Source: Planctomycetota bacterium (GTDB lineage Bacteria > Planctomycetota > Planctomycetia > Planctomycetales > Planctomycetaceae). From it: a DNA stretch of 42,679 nucleotides. This document shows, one piece after another, positions 18,401 to 26,784 of the stretch. The translations under genes were made by a program, and so were the position numbers. The notes under the pieces are model-generated. The model was given only the letters and a program-made list of their open reading frames with translations, searched no databases and was not told the origin of the DNA. Location of the stretch: assembly GCA_027618475.1 (NCBI GenBank), contig JAQCEJ010000042.1:1-42679 (forward strand), written 5' to 3'. Position 1 is the first letter of the stretch, and every line of letters starts with the position of its first letter.

Positions 18401-19041
18401 CTGTGAAAGTGATGGATCCATTTTTCCAGCAACGAGTCGGGTGTTAGATCGTTAAAGTGTTTCCAGTCCCCCCGATAACGTTGCGAGACGAGTGATACGA
18501 GAATACCGGTCGTTTTTTCGAGACCGTAATGCAGTACGAGATCCATCACGCGAGAATCTTGATCAATCAACCGACTGCGGACTGTCTGTGAGGCTGATTT
18601 GTACAAAAACGTTCCCGTGGTTTGTTGATCGAGTAATCCGAAATTCGGATCGAGCCGGGTTTCGACAGCGTGTGTCCGCAGGAGCGCGGCACAGAACGCA
18701 TGAATTGTCGTAATCCGCGCGGTGTCCAGTCCGTGAAGAATTCCCTGCCAATAATCGATGCGATCGGGGGGGCAGAGGCTCAATCGATTGAGCGTCGCCT
18801 TGCGGATGCGATCTCGCATCTCACGAGCCGCCCGCTCGGTAAAAGTAATCGCCACGCGACGGAACAGCGACTGCGGATCGTCCTGATTTTCGAGATCGGC
18901 GAGAAAACGCTCCGTTAAAATAAATGTTTTACCGCAACCGGCACCGGCGGAGAGCGCGAGCGATACGTTTCGCAAAGTCAGGGCTTGTGCTTGTTCGTCC
19001 GTCAGGCGTTGGCCCGTCGAGCCTGTCGAGGAGGCACTCAT
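15403..19041 (-). CDS. addA: AddA-type helicase-nuclease subunit (RecB-like)
   Basis: 1212 aa, the size of AddA. It is the superfamily 1A helicase plus nuclease subunit that, with AddB, resects double-strand breaks for RecA-mediated repair. Seen: Walker A GAGCGKT (residues 33-39), motif Ia AITFTERAAREMRDR, Walker B LLMVDEFQDTD (383-393), VGDAKQSIYRFR (416-427), motif V TIHQSKGLEFPVVFV (about 780-794) and YVAMTRAADHL. The C-terminal PD-(D/E)xK nuclease shows GTAMHLALEW, GTIDCLF (D1114), DYKT (D1128, K1130) and QLGLYTLA. All core residues are present, so it should be active. Its ATG overlaps the addB stop by 4 nt, giving an addB-addA operon. Confidence 0.93.
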   Translation of the reverse strand: MSASSTGSTGQRLTDEQAQALTLRNVSLALSAGAGCGKTFILTERFLADLENQDDPQSLFRRVAITFTERAAREMRDRIRKATLNRLSLCPPDRIDYWQGILHGLDTARITTIHAFCAALLRTHAVETRLDPNFGLLDQQTTGTFLYKSASQTVRSRLIDQDSRVMDLVLHYGLEKTTGILVSLVSQRYRGDWKHFNDLTPDSLLEKWIHHFHSVFVPELLASLLQSPIVTRLFEVLQCHEPAHKVMQQRRDWLLEHFPRLPLAEDPVDHLRNIIEQAKVQGGGTAKAWPDTDIYETVRDGLKYIREEAAALIDKLDLNEDALIKTARLALAAVHLATEADRDYAAMKAQQGLLDFDDLLIKTRDLLAEHPDVRNRLQQGIELLMVDEFQDTDPLQAEIVRLLCGNDILDGKLFLVGDAKQSIYRFRRADPRVFHQFREEMYEQGRLPLSTNFRSQPAILNFVNVLFRPVMEKYESLQPFSEEQFSPPPCIEFLFAHPSAAETAGLTTGESSSEPDADDAAADNHADENADQLRKREADWIARRIRELLDDDTPRVRERDAVSGEMRLRRVQPGDIVLLFRGLTNVAVYEDALRNWGLDYYLVGGRAFYAQQEIYDVVNLLSYVDDPDDIVSLVGALRSPFFSLTDDTLLALSQQTDGWESFVTLPVPDGLPGDQREQVQRAKDVLGRLAGSKDRLSFVKLMETAFEMTGYDASLLHEFLGRRKLANLRKLIDLARSFDQAGVFTLKDFVRRLRTAVDDETDEEFAALHAEQTQIIRLMTIHQSKGLEFPVVFVAQMNWQPRGGRSQIYFHPEFGALLPCSTQIGEMPTSIAQHMHAHHEKTEDASEVVRLLYVAMTRAADHLILSAGFKQPPQGENKLSPWMSLLRDRFDLSTGLPAGDPYFGKLSGGHLNEEEGSTPEIPEIKVHHFAPEAKPPDGRESKTALPAEFAGIVDSSEPSIFPTLYGPVSVTAGTIEEFSVSAIVAAHQRVSTRSTGLSVEPPVVKTSVKDDVEPVLPSTELGTAMHLALEWIDLTSREPFAEQVSRVFSMQIPQPSEEIAHAVTRRLDVLQTTALWTELQTAQRCWRELDFLLSWPISHHKKSTTNNVIRGTIDCLFESAQGELVVRDYKTIPWNRSADAAALEHYSLQLGLYTLAVEQMFGRLPDRIELVFLGRHATQQAFVPTPQALSPLATQVDAALAELRSHSHIIPT

Positions 19042-22000
19042 GTCGTGGCACCTCCGGTGGCAGATCGTTCTTCAGGCAAATTCGCCGTCGCATTTACGGG
19101 ATGCCAGACTTTGCCATGCGAGCGGACTTGATGAATGCGACAAACCGTGCGGTAATCGCAGAGACCGGTGCACTGCGGGTCGGCGTTGTAAACCGGGAAC
19201 TGCCCGATTTGCATCAGATTCACCAACTGCGGCAATCGCAATTCGAGCAGAGTGACGAGCGACTCCCACACTGCGACGTCGACCGGCTTGCAGTTCGCTT
19301 TTTTCCCTTGTCCTGTCATGCCCAACGCGTAACCTTCGTTCTTGATCGACCAGTAAACCATCTGAAACGGTTTCGCATCCGGCCCGACCATTCCCAAACG
19401 TTGTACGGCGAGCGCGTAGAGCAGCAGTTGCAAGGCTCGTCCCGAGTTGACGTCCTCTTGATTGAATCGCGGAGGCTTGCCGGTCTTGTAGTCGATGACG
19501 TTGAACACCTTCACATCGCCGGTCTCGCCGACGTCGATGCGGTCGATTCGGCCTCGCACCGAAAGCGTTTGCTTTCCTTTCCCGATTTTCAAGCTGGGAA
19601 AAACATTCGCTGGGGCCGATTCAGCAGACGATTCTTCAGGAACTCGTCCGAATGCGATTTCAAACGCTTCCGGCGTCGGCGGGATATCCCACGCCTGGCC
19701 AAAGGCCTTGAAGTAGTCGTGCCATTGCGTACTGTAAAGCGTGCCCCATTCATCGAGCAGCATCTGCTCGATGCGGTTAATCGATTCGTGCAATCGGCCT
19801 TCGGAGAGGCGTTGTCCGAGTTTCGCGCCGACAAGTTCATGAAACCGTTTCGCAATCGCTTTGGCTTGCCATTCTCGGGGGGCTTGTTGTTCGTCGCGTG
19901 CTTCGCGCAGCAGCGTCGAGAGAATCGAATGCACCACGATGCCCCGGCGGAGATGATTGGTTTCCGGCTCCGGAGATTCGAGCGGTTCGACATGCAGAAT
20001 CGATTTCAGAAAAAAGCGAAACGGGCACGTCGCATACTCTTCAAGTTCGGTCGCGCTGTATTCGTGATCCGCCGGATAGGTTTTTCGCAGAAATTCATGC
20101 GATTGCGGCTCACGCAACATTCCTTCGTAAGTGGAAAATGGTTTTTTCCGTCGTCTCGCGGCCATTTCAGCACTGGCCAGGATGTTTGTCGCGATCGGTC
20201 GCGACGTCTGGCGTTCCCACACCGCGCGAAATAAGCCGCCCTTCCTGTTGTAGACGTCGGCGACGGCGCGAATGCGCAAATCGGCGTCGGTGAGAACGTG
20301 TGCGGCATCGGGTATCGGATCGAGCCGACCGTACGTTCTGACGCGGCGACTGTCTTCGCGAAACAGTTCTTTCACGGCGGTGACATACGGGCTGGGATAC
20401 AGCGGCTGCCCCGCGGAATCGACAGACGAGTAACTAAGAACGAGTTCTTTTCGCACGCGCGTGACGACACTGTAGAACAGATTCATCTCGTCGTGACGAT
20501 GCATCTGCATAATGGAGAACGGCACACCGAGCTGCCGCAGTTGCGCTCGCTCCTGTTCTCCGTACAAACAGTTCTCACGCCGCTGGTTCGGAAAACTCCC
20601 CTCGTTCATGCCGGGGAGAAACAGATACGGCACTTCGAGATGACGAACCGATTGTGCGGAGAGTATTCGCACGCTGGATGTTGCTGATTTTGTCGTCAAC
20701 AGCGGCGTCGACCGGAACAGATCGTTCAGATAGAGCAGAAAATCCGCAAGTGCAAGCCGTTTGGCCACTTCGCTTTTTCGGTGTCCCTTTTTTGATGTCG
20801 TTTTTTCTGAGGCTGTTGCGGTGTCGGCGAAGATCTCTTCGTACGGCACGAGATCGTACAGAATTCGCTTGATATACTCCCATGTCGCCAGGTCGTGTCG
20901 ATCGTGCTCGGCGGTTGCGTCGTTCTGTGTTGGCGCGACGGACCGCGTGAATCCCAGCTTCTGAACCAATGTCACCAGTCGATCGATCCAACCCGACAAT
21001 GTCGTTGGCGTCCGCAAGAGATCGAGTGTCTCGGACAGTCTATTCAGCCATTCCAATGTCTGTTGGACTTCGATCGCGTCAGCGGAATCCCGGCGACGGG
21101 GTTCTCGCTGTTCGTATTGACGTGCGGCCTGTGCGAGTCCGTGCAAGATCGCGAGTCGTTCGCCCGAGAGTTTTCGTCGCCGTAATTGCCGGGCGATGAT
21201 TCGTGGACTTGTGTCGGGATTCCAACTCTGCCACAAGGGGCGAAAGTGGCTCGATCCAACGAGGAACGTCAACCGATCGAAGGGCCAGTCTTCGACTTCC
21301 AGCTGCAACAGAGCGACCAATGATTTGAGTAACGGATGCCGTTCGCACGTTTCTTCGAGTTCCGAGTCGCAAGGGATTTCCGCGGCGTCAAAGACGTCAC
21401 GCAATCTCTCTGCAGAATCGCTCAACGAGCGGTATGACACGACGATGTCTTTCGCGGGAACACCGGTGCGTAGCAATGTTTTGACTCGCTCGGCGATCAA
21501 TTGCAATTCCGATTGCGGCCCGAGCGTCTCCACGATTTCGATTGAGGCCATTGAAGAGGCCGGTTCGAGCGTTCGCGTAATGGCAAACAGGCTTTTTGCA
21601 AACAAATCTTGAATGGAAAGCGGCGTCTCAGTGACTGCAAGTTTCAGCACGCTTTCGTGAATCGTGACATCTCGTTTTTTTAGTTCCTGCAACCGCTGAT
21701 ACGTTCCCTGCGACTTGGAGAAGAGATCCTGCCGTTCATCGTCGGGATCAAACGGCAACGAAATGGCGGTCTGCTCAGAGTGTCGTATGAGTGCTTCCAG
21801 AATTTCGTGCTGCGGACTGGTGAAGTCGGTGAAACCATCCACGATCACAAGATCGAGTCGATCGAAAGGTTGCCAGTGTCCGTCAAGCACCAGAGAACGA
21901 GCCAGCCAGAATCGTCCCTCGGCATCGTAACGCTGACACTTTTGCAAGAGTCGCTGGTACTCGGCGTAAATCAGACCAAGTTCGCGATCGGCGGGTCGCT

Positions 22001-22481
22001 CGCCTCGCCGCCTGCAGATCTCCTGAAAGGATTCGGGCCAGAGTTCTTCGCGTTTCAATTCGACGACGAATTCGATCACGAGATCGAGAAACCCCGTTGT
22101 CTTTGATACCACCGAAAAGTGAGGCAATTGTCCGTCGGCCAGCAACCGATCGAGGAGTTGTCGGAATATCCAGCGGCGTTCAAGATTCGAAATCGGCAGA
22201 TTGTGGTCCACCGAACGGGAGAGCACCGCATGAATTAAAATCTTTTCGGCAAAGTCTTCGAAGGTCATCACCTGCGGGCGGCTACACACTGCCAAATCGG
22301 TCGCCAGTAAATTTCGTTCGATCGCTCGACATGCTTTTCGGGTAGGGGCAAGCCATAATGTCGAGCCGAAGTGCCTGTTTTCATGAGCCGTGCGTAAAAA
22401 ACGGCGGTATCGTTCGAGTAGATGCCGGGTTTTCCCCGTTCCAGCTAGTCCTAATAATAATTCGAGTTGATGCAGCATCAT
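19038..22481 (-). CDS. addB: AddB-type nuclease subunit
   Basis: 1147 aa from the ATG at 22481; a TTG at 22499 is also open. It is the partner of AddA, with an N-terminal UvrD-like ATPase fold and a C-terminal PD-(D/E)xK nuclease. Walker A is GLAGTGKT near residue 15. The nuclease has YSATELEEYATCPFRFF, then RGIVVHSIL, RIDRIDVG, VIDYKTGKPP and LLLYALA. Four cysteines that could bind an iron-sulfur cluster are present: one in ATCPFRFF and three in CTGLCDYRTVC. The last group is spaced x3-x5 rather than the x2-x5 known from B. subtilis AddB. Unlike some AddB proteins it keeps a Walker A. Operon with addA (4-nt overlap); divergent from the S41 protease gene. Confidence 0.88.
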   Translation of the reverse strand: MMLHQLELLLGLAGTGKTRHLLERYRRFLRTAHENRHFGSTLWLAPTRKACRAIERNLLATDLAVCSRPQVMTFEDFAEKILIHAVLSRSVDHNLPISNLERRWIFRQLLDRLLADGQLPHFSVVSKTTGFLDLVIEFVVELKREELWPESFQEICRRRGERPADRELGLIYAEYQRLLQKCQRYDAEGRFWLARSLVLDGHWQPFDRLDLVIVDGFTDFTSPQHEILEALIRHSEQTAISLPFDPDDERQDLFSKSQGTYQRLQELKKRDVTIHESVLKLAVTETPLSIQDLFAKSLFAITRTLEPASSMASIEIVETLGPQSELQLIAERVKTLLRTGVPAKDIVVSYRSLSDSAERLRDVFDAAEIPCDSELEETCERHPLLKSLVALLQLEVEDWPFDRLTFLVGSSHFRPLWQSWNPDTSPRIIARQLRRRKLSGERLAILHGLAQAARQYEQREPRRRDSADAIEVQQTLEWLNRLSETLDLLRTPTTLSGWIDRLVTLVQKLGFTRSVAPTQNDATAEHDRHDLATWEYIKRILYDLVPYEEIFADTATASEKTTSKKGHRKSEVAKRLALADFLLYLNDLFRSTPLLTTKSATSSVRILSAQSVRHLEVPYLFLPGMNEGSFPNQRRENCLYGEQERAQLRQLGVPFSIMQMHRHDEMNLFYSVVTRVRKELVLSYSSVDSAGQPLYPSPYVTAVKELFREDSRRVRTYGRLDPIPDAAHVLTDADLRIRAVADVYNRKGGLFRAVWERQTSRPIATNILASAEMAARRRKKPFSTYEGMLREPQSHEFLRKTYPADHEYSATELEEYATCPFRFFLKSILHVEPLESPEPETNHLRRGIVVHSILSTLLREARDEQQAPREWQAKAIAKRFHELVGAKLGQRLSEGRLHESINRIEQMLLDEWGTLYSTQWHDYFKAFGQAWDIPPTPEAFEIAFGRVPEESSAESAPANVFPSLKIGKGKQTLSVRGRIDRIDVGETGDVKVFNVIDYKTGKPPRFNQEDVNSGRALQLLLYALAVQRLGMVGPDAKPFQMVYWSIKNEGYALGMTGQGKKANCKPVDVAVWESLVTLLELRLPQLVNLMQIGQFPVYNADPQCTGLCDYRTVCRIHQVRSHGKVWHPVNATANLPEERSATGGATT

Positions 22482-22612
22482 CTTGCCCAAAGTTATCAAA
22501 TCACATAAACTGATAGGAGCGCGTTGAAATCGCCCTCAATCAGCGATTGAATACGCTTACGCTATTGTGAATCGATTTCGTTTTCTACCAAGGATTCGGG
22601 AGGAGTCGTCGA

Positions 22613-24100
22613 ATGCATCGAAGTCATTTCCGGTTGTTGTCTCGAATCGTGTGTGGGACAGTTCTTGCTTCGTGCGTAGCGATTGCCCCGCCGCCATCGC
22701 ATGCCGACGACGATCAGGAATACTATGAATTGATGAAGACATTTGCCGATACCTTCGAGCAAATCGATCGCAATTATGTAAAAAGTGTGAACCGCCGGGA
22801 ATTGCTGGAAGCGGCGATTCGAGGGATGACGGCTAAACTCGACCCGTATTCGAATTATATCAGCCCGGACGATCTCGCTCGATTCACTCAGTCGGTCGAA
22901 CAGGAATTTGGTGGAATTGGCATTCAGGTGCAGGTCGACCCCCAGTCGCGCCGGCTGACCGTCATTGCCCCTTTGCCGGGAACTCCCGCGTACCGCGAGG
23001 GAATTCGCTCGGGCGATCAGATCGTCGAAATCGAGGGACAGGCAACCGACGGCTATACGACCGAAGACGCCGTCAAGCTGCTTAAAGGCGAGGCTGGGAA
23101 AGCGGTGAATATCGGCATACAACGCCCCGGTGTGGAAGAGACCATCCGCATGTCGATCGTTCGCGAGATCATTCAGGTGCCGACAGTTCTTGGCGACACT
23201 TACAATCCCGATAACACGTGGAATTTTCTGCTCGATCCGGAGTCCAAAGTCGGATACATCCGTCTAACGCATTTCAGCCGACATAGTGCCCCGGAAATGT
23301 TGAAAGCTCTGAAAGACTTGACGACGCAGGGAATGAAAGGGCTGGTGCTCGACCTGCGTTTCAATCCCGGCGGATTGCTCTCACAGGCGATTGAAATTTC
23401 CGACATGTTTATCGAAAGCGGCAAGATCGTCAGCACGAAGGGACGTAACAGTTCCGATCGAGAATGGACGGCCAAGAAAGAGGGAACATTCGTTGGGTTC
23501 CCTATGGCGATTCTCGTCAACCGCTACAGCGCCTCGGCCAGTGAAATCGTCAGTGCTTGCCTGCAGGATCACAAGCGAGCCGTCGTCGTCGGCGAACGAA
23601 GCTGGGGTAAAGGAAGCGTGCAGAATGTGATTGAACTGGAAGCCGGAAACAGCGCTCTCAAGTTGACGACGGCGAGTTATCACCGTCCGAGCGGCAAGAA
23701 TATTCATCGCTTCCCCGGTGCGACCGACAAAGACGAATGGGGCGTTTACCCCGACGATAAATATCTGATCGATTTCACGCCGCAGGAGACCGAACAGTAT
23801 CTGATCTATCGCCGCGACAGAGACGTTTATAAAGCCGACGGACCTCCGAAGAGTGAATATGTCGACCGTCAGTTGCAATCGGCTGTCGAATTGCTGAAAC
23901 AGGCGATTGCCGGTGTACCGGCGACTCCGGCACCCAATGCTGATGACGACAGTGTGGAAGCGGTCAAACCGAAAGCTGCCGCGGCCGCCGGAGACTTGCC
24001 GCGTAAAATTCGCGATGCGGCGATTTACCTCCCGGAAGAGGGGAATGATGCCGACGACAATGCAACGGCGGTGTTCTCCTATCTGCCACAGTCGGCATAA
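22613..24100 (+). CDS. C-terminal processing protease (S41 family, CtpA-like)
   Basis: 495 aa, secreted serine protease that trims or degrades envelope proteins from their C-termini. It has a strong ribosome-binding site (GGGAGGAG, about 8 nt before the ATG). Signal peptide: residues 1-30, ending SHADD. The N-terminal helical region leads to a PDZ domain (about 95-180, with PGTPAYREGIRSGDQIVEI). The catalytic core follows: LVLDLRFNPGGLL, then VNRYSASASEI with the likely nucleophile S308, and SWGKGSVQ with the likely base K333. The 25-residue Ser-Lys spacing fits the Ser-Lys dyad of S41A enzymes. The C-terminal 80 residues are variable and Ala/Pro-rich. It is divergent from addB with a 131-bp gap. 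Confidence 0.93.
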   Translation: MHRSHFRLLSRIVCGTVLASCVAIAPPPSHADDDQEYYELMKTFADTFEQIDRNYVKSVNRRELLEAAIRGMTAKLDPYSNYISPDDLARFTQSVEQEFGGIGIQVQVDPQSRRLTVIAPLPGTPAYREGIRSGDQIVEIEGQATDGYTTEDAVKLLKGEAGKAVNIGIQRPGVEETIRMSIVREIIQVPTVLGDTYNPDNTWNFLLDPESKVGYIRLTHFSRHSAPEMLKALKDLTTQGMKGLVLDLRFNPGGLLSQAIEISDMFIESGKIVSTKGRNSSDREWTAKKEGTFVGFPMAILVNRYSASASEIVSACLQDHKRAVVVGERSWGKGSVQNVIELEAGNSALKLTTASYHRPSGKNIHRFPGATDKDEWGVYPDDKYLIDFTPQETEQYLIYRRDRDVYKADGPPKSEYVDRQLQSAVELLKQAIAGVPATPAPNADDDSVEAVKPKAAAAAGDLPRKIRDAAIYLPEEGNDADDNATAVFSYLPQSA

Positions 24101-24144
24101 TTCGTTCTCGCGGCGTGACGCCGACGGGGCCAATCGGAGCCGAG

Positions 24145-26664
24145 ATGTCTGATTTGCCACGACAATTCGGTTCGATTATGGGACTGCTGCTTGTGCTGAG
24201 TGCCCCCGTAGTCGCTTGGGCCGAAGAATCGTCGGTCGAGAACGATTCACAAGAAACCGCTGAACAAGAACGCTTCTTCGAAACGCACATTCGACCGTTG
24301 CTCTCGGCAAAATGTTATCACTGTCACGGCGCAACCAAGCAGAATGGGAAATTGCGACTCGATTCGCAGGCAGCAATGCTTCGAGGCGGCGAAAGCGGTC
24401 CCGCCGTCGTTCCTGGAAAAACAGACGAAAGTTTGCTGATCGAAGCGATCAATTACGCCTCTCTCGAAATGCCACCCTCCGCCCAATTGACGGATGACGA
24501 GATCGCCGCGCTGACGACGTGGGTCCGCGACGGTGCGATCTGGCCTAAAACATTGACATCACCGCATCAGAAGGGATTTGCCTCCGCCATCACAGACGAA
24601 GACCGGGCGTATTGGGCATTTCAGCCATTAGCTGACATCACCCCACCCGACGTTGAGAAGGATGCGTGGTCTCGAAACGACATCGATCGCTTCATTCTGC
24701 AACGATTGAATCACGAGGGATTCACGCCATCACCAGCAGCGGACAAAGTCAAACTCATCCGCCGGCTTTATTTCGACCTGATCGGCCTGCCGCCCCTCCC
24801 CGACGACATCGCCACCTTCGTCAATGATACAGCCGACGATGCCTACGAACGACTCGTCGATCGGTTGCTTGACGACCCGCGTTACGGCGAGAAATGGGCA
24901 CGCCATTGGCTCGACCTCGTCCGCTATGCCGAGTCCGACGGATACAAGCAGGACGACTTCCGTCCCGAAGCGTGGCGGTATCGCGATTACGTCATCAAAG
25001 CATTCAACGAGGATAAACCGTACGATCAATTTGTGCTCGAACAACTCGCCGGCGACGAGTTGAGACCTCGTGACACCGAAACGCTGGCGGCCACCGGTTA
25101 TCTGCGGCATTGGATCTATGAATACAACCAGCGCGACGTCCGCACGCAATGGGACACGATTCTCAATGACATCACCGACGTGACCGGTGATGTGTTTCTC
25201 GGCATGAGCATGGGGTGTGCCCGCTGTCACAATCATAAATTCGATCCGATTCTGCAACGGGACTATTATCGACTCAAGGCGTTCTTTGCGCCGCTTTTGC
25301 CGCGCGACGATCTCATGTTCGGTGAAACCGAAGAGGTTGACAGGTATCAACAACAGCGTTCCGCCTGGCAAAACGAAACCGTCGAATTGCGCCGGCAGAT
25401 CGAAGAAATCGAACAACCGTTTCGCGACAAAGCCGCCGCGGCAGCGATTGATAAATTTCCGCCGGACATCCGTCCGATGTTGCGTAAATCGGTAAGCGAT
25501 CGTTTGCCGCTCGAGCATCAGCTTGCTTCGCTGGCGTACCGCCAGGTCGATGCCGAACTCGACCGACTCGATGTCGCGAAGCAATTGGAAGGGGACGCGA
25601 AAACGAAGTATCAGGAGTTGAAAAAACAGCTCGCCGAGTATGATGCTGCCAAGCCACCGCCACTGCCACCGGCGTTCACTGTCACCGACGTCGGTCCGGA
25701 GGCCCCTATCACAACAATTCCAGGCGATGTTGACCTGATCGATATACCTCCCGGTTTTCTCACGGTGCTCGATCCGCTCAATGCAGACATACCCGCCGAT
25801 ATGCCGAATTCAACCGGTCGCCGATTGGCACTCGCCCGTTGGTTGACGAATCCCGAAAATCCACTCACGACGCGGGTGATCGTCAATCGAATCTGGCAAT
25901 ATCATTTCGGCCGCGGCCTGGCGGGAACGCCGAGCAATTTCGGTCGGCTGGGCGATGCGCCGACGCATCCTGAACTGCTCGACTGGTTGACGCGGCAATT
26001 TCTCGATGGGGGCTGGCGCTTCAAGTCGCTGCATCGGTTGATCGTCACGTCGGCGACGTATCGACAAAGTTCCGTCGGTCTCAATGCCGAGATCGCCAAA
26101 TCGACCGATCCGCAGAATCGTTGGTTGTCGAAAATGAATATCCGCCGGCTCGACGCCGAGCAGATTCGCGACGCGATGCTTGCTGTCAGTGGCGAACTGG
26201 ATTCGCAACATGGCGGACCGAGTGCCGAGGCCGATTTGCTGAGGAGGACGATTTATACGAAAGTCATTCGCAATAAGCGTGATCCGTTGCTTGACGCTTT
26301 TGATGCCCCCGACAACTTCAATAGTATCTCGCAGCGTAATGTAACGACAACTCCGACCCAATCGCTGCTGCTGATCAACGGCGTCTGGACGCTCAGCCGC
26401 GCACGAAAATTCGCTGCCAATCTGCTCGACCTCGAAGTCAGCGACGGTGACCGCATTGCTCGCGCCTATGAAAGTGCCTACGGTCGCAAGGCAAGCGACG
26501 ATGAAATCGCTGCGGCGCTGGTTTTCATTGAGGAGCAGCAAGACCGCATCATCGCTCCCGATTCAGCCGACGAACAACAAAAACCTGTCGATCCGCGAAC
26601 CGCCGCGTGGATCGATTTCTGCCACGCGATTTTTAATTCAAGCGAGTTTATGTATGTTGATTAA
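24145..26664 (+). CDS. Secreted PSCyt1-DUF1549-DUF1553 protein
   Basis: 839 aa from the ATG at 24145, which has a GGAG site 6 nt upstream; a GTG at 24115 would extend it. Signal peptide: about residues 10-27, ending AWAEE. The N-terminal planctomycete cytochrome-c-like module has HIRPLLSAKCYHCHG (C57, C60, H61). DUF1549 (PSCyt2) holds YFDLIGLPP, then GEKWARHWLDLVRYAESDG and a second CxxCH in MGCARCHNHKFDPI. DUF1553 (PSD1) holds RRLALARWLTNPENPLTTRV, IWQYHFGRGL and the typical end FCHAIFNSSEFMYVD. This architecture is characteristic of planctomycetes and often sits beside a DUF1501 gene, as here. A redox or polysaccharide-related role has been suggested for the family but is not established. 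Confidence 0.93.
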   Translation: MSDLPRQFGSIMGLLLVLSAPVVAWAEESSVENDSQETAEQERFFETHIRPLLSAKCYHCHGATKQNGKLRLDSQAAMLRGGESGPAVVPGKTDESLLIEAINYASLEMPPSAQLTDDEIAALTTWVRDGAIWPKTLTSPHQKGFASAITDEDRAYWAFQPLADITPPDVEKDAWSRNDIDRFILQRLNHEGFTPSPAADKVKLIRRLYFDLIGLPPLPDDIATFVNDTADDAYERLVDRLLDDPRYGEKWARHWLDLVRYAESDGYKQDDFRPEAWRYRDYVIKAFNEDKPYDQFVLEQLAGDELRPRDTETLAATGYLRHWIYEYNQRDVRTQWDTILNDITDVTGDVFLGMSMGCARCHNHKFDPILQRDYYRLKAFFAPLLPRDDLMFGETEEVDRYQQQRSAWQNETVELRRQIEEIEQPFRDKAAAAAIDKFPPDIRPMLRKSVSDRLPLEHQLASLAYRQVDAELDRLDVAKQLEGDAKTKYQELKKQLAEYDAAKPPPLPPAFTVTDVGPEAPITTIPGDVDLIDIPPGFLTVLDPLNADIPADMPNSTGRRLALARWLTNPENPLTTRVIVNRIWQYHFGRGLAGTPSNFGRLGDAPTHPELLDWLTRQFLDGGWRFKSLHRLIVTSATYRQSSVGLNAEIAKSTDPQNRWLSKMNIRRLDAEQIRDAMLAVSGELDSQHGGPSAEADLLRRTIYTKVIRNKRDPLLDAFDAPDNFNSISQRNVTTTPTQSLLLINGVWTLSRARKFAANLLDLEVSDGDRIARAYESAYGRKASDDEIAAALVFIEEQQDRIIAPDSADEQQKPVDPRTAAWIDFCHAIFNSSEFMYVD

Positions 26665-26784
26665 TATGAATTGACTCGCACGGGTGATGACGACCGCAAA
26701 GACGCGGAGTTCGCGAAGTGGAATGAAATCGCAAAGAGCTCTTGGCGAACTCCGAAAATATGCGGTGGAGATTATGAGGAAATC
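26665..26784. repeat. Gap carrying an ACGCRGAGTTC-type repeat
   Basis: The 120-bp gap contains ACCGCAAAGACGCGGAGTTC at 26693-26712, continuing GCGAAGTGG. A reverse-strand relative, ACGCAGAGTTCTCGGAG, lies at 33354-33370 upstream of glcF. This resembles a short, GA-rich intergenic repeat seen in many environmental bacterial genomes. A GAGGA ribosome-binding site for the next gene lies at 26775. Confidence 0.4.

Noticed and set aside
18924-20234. Plus-strand open frame of 436 codons
   Set aside because: It lies antisense to the addB/addA junction, has no domain and no ribosome-binding site, and both minus-strand genes are clearly real. It is a shadow of the codon bias.
24730-25584. Minus-strand open frame of 284 codons
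   Set aside because: Antisense to the conserved DUF1549 region; no recognisable motif.
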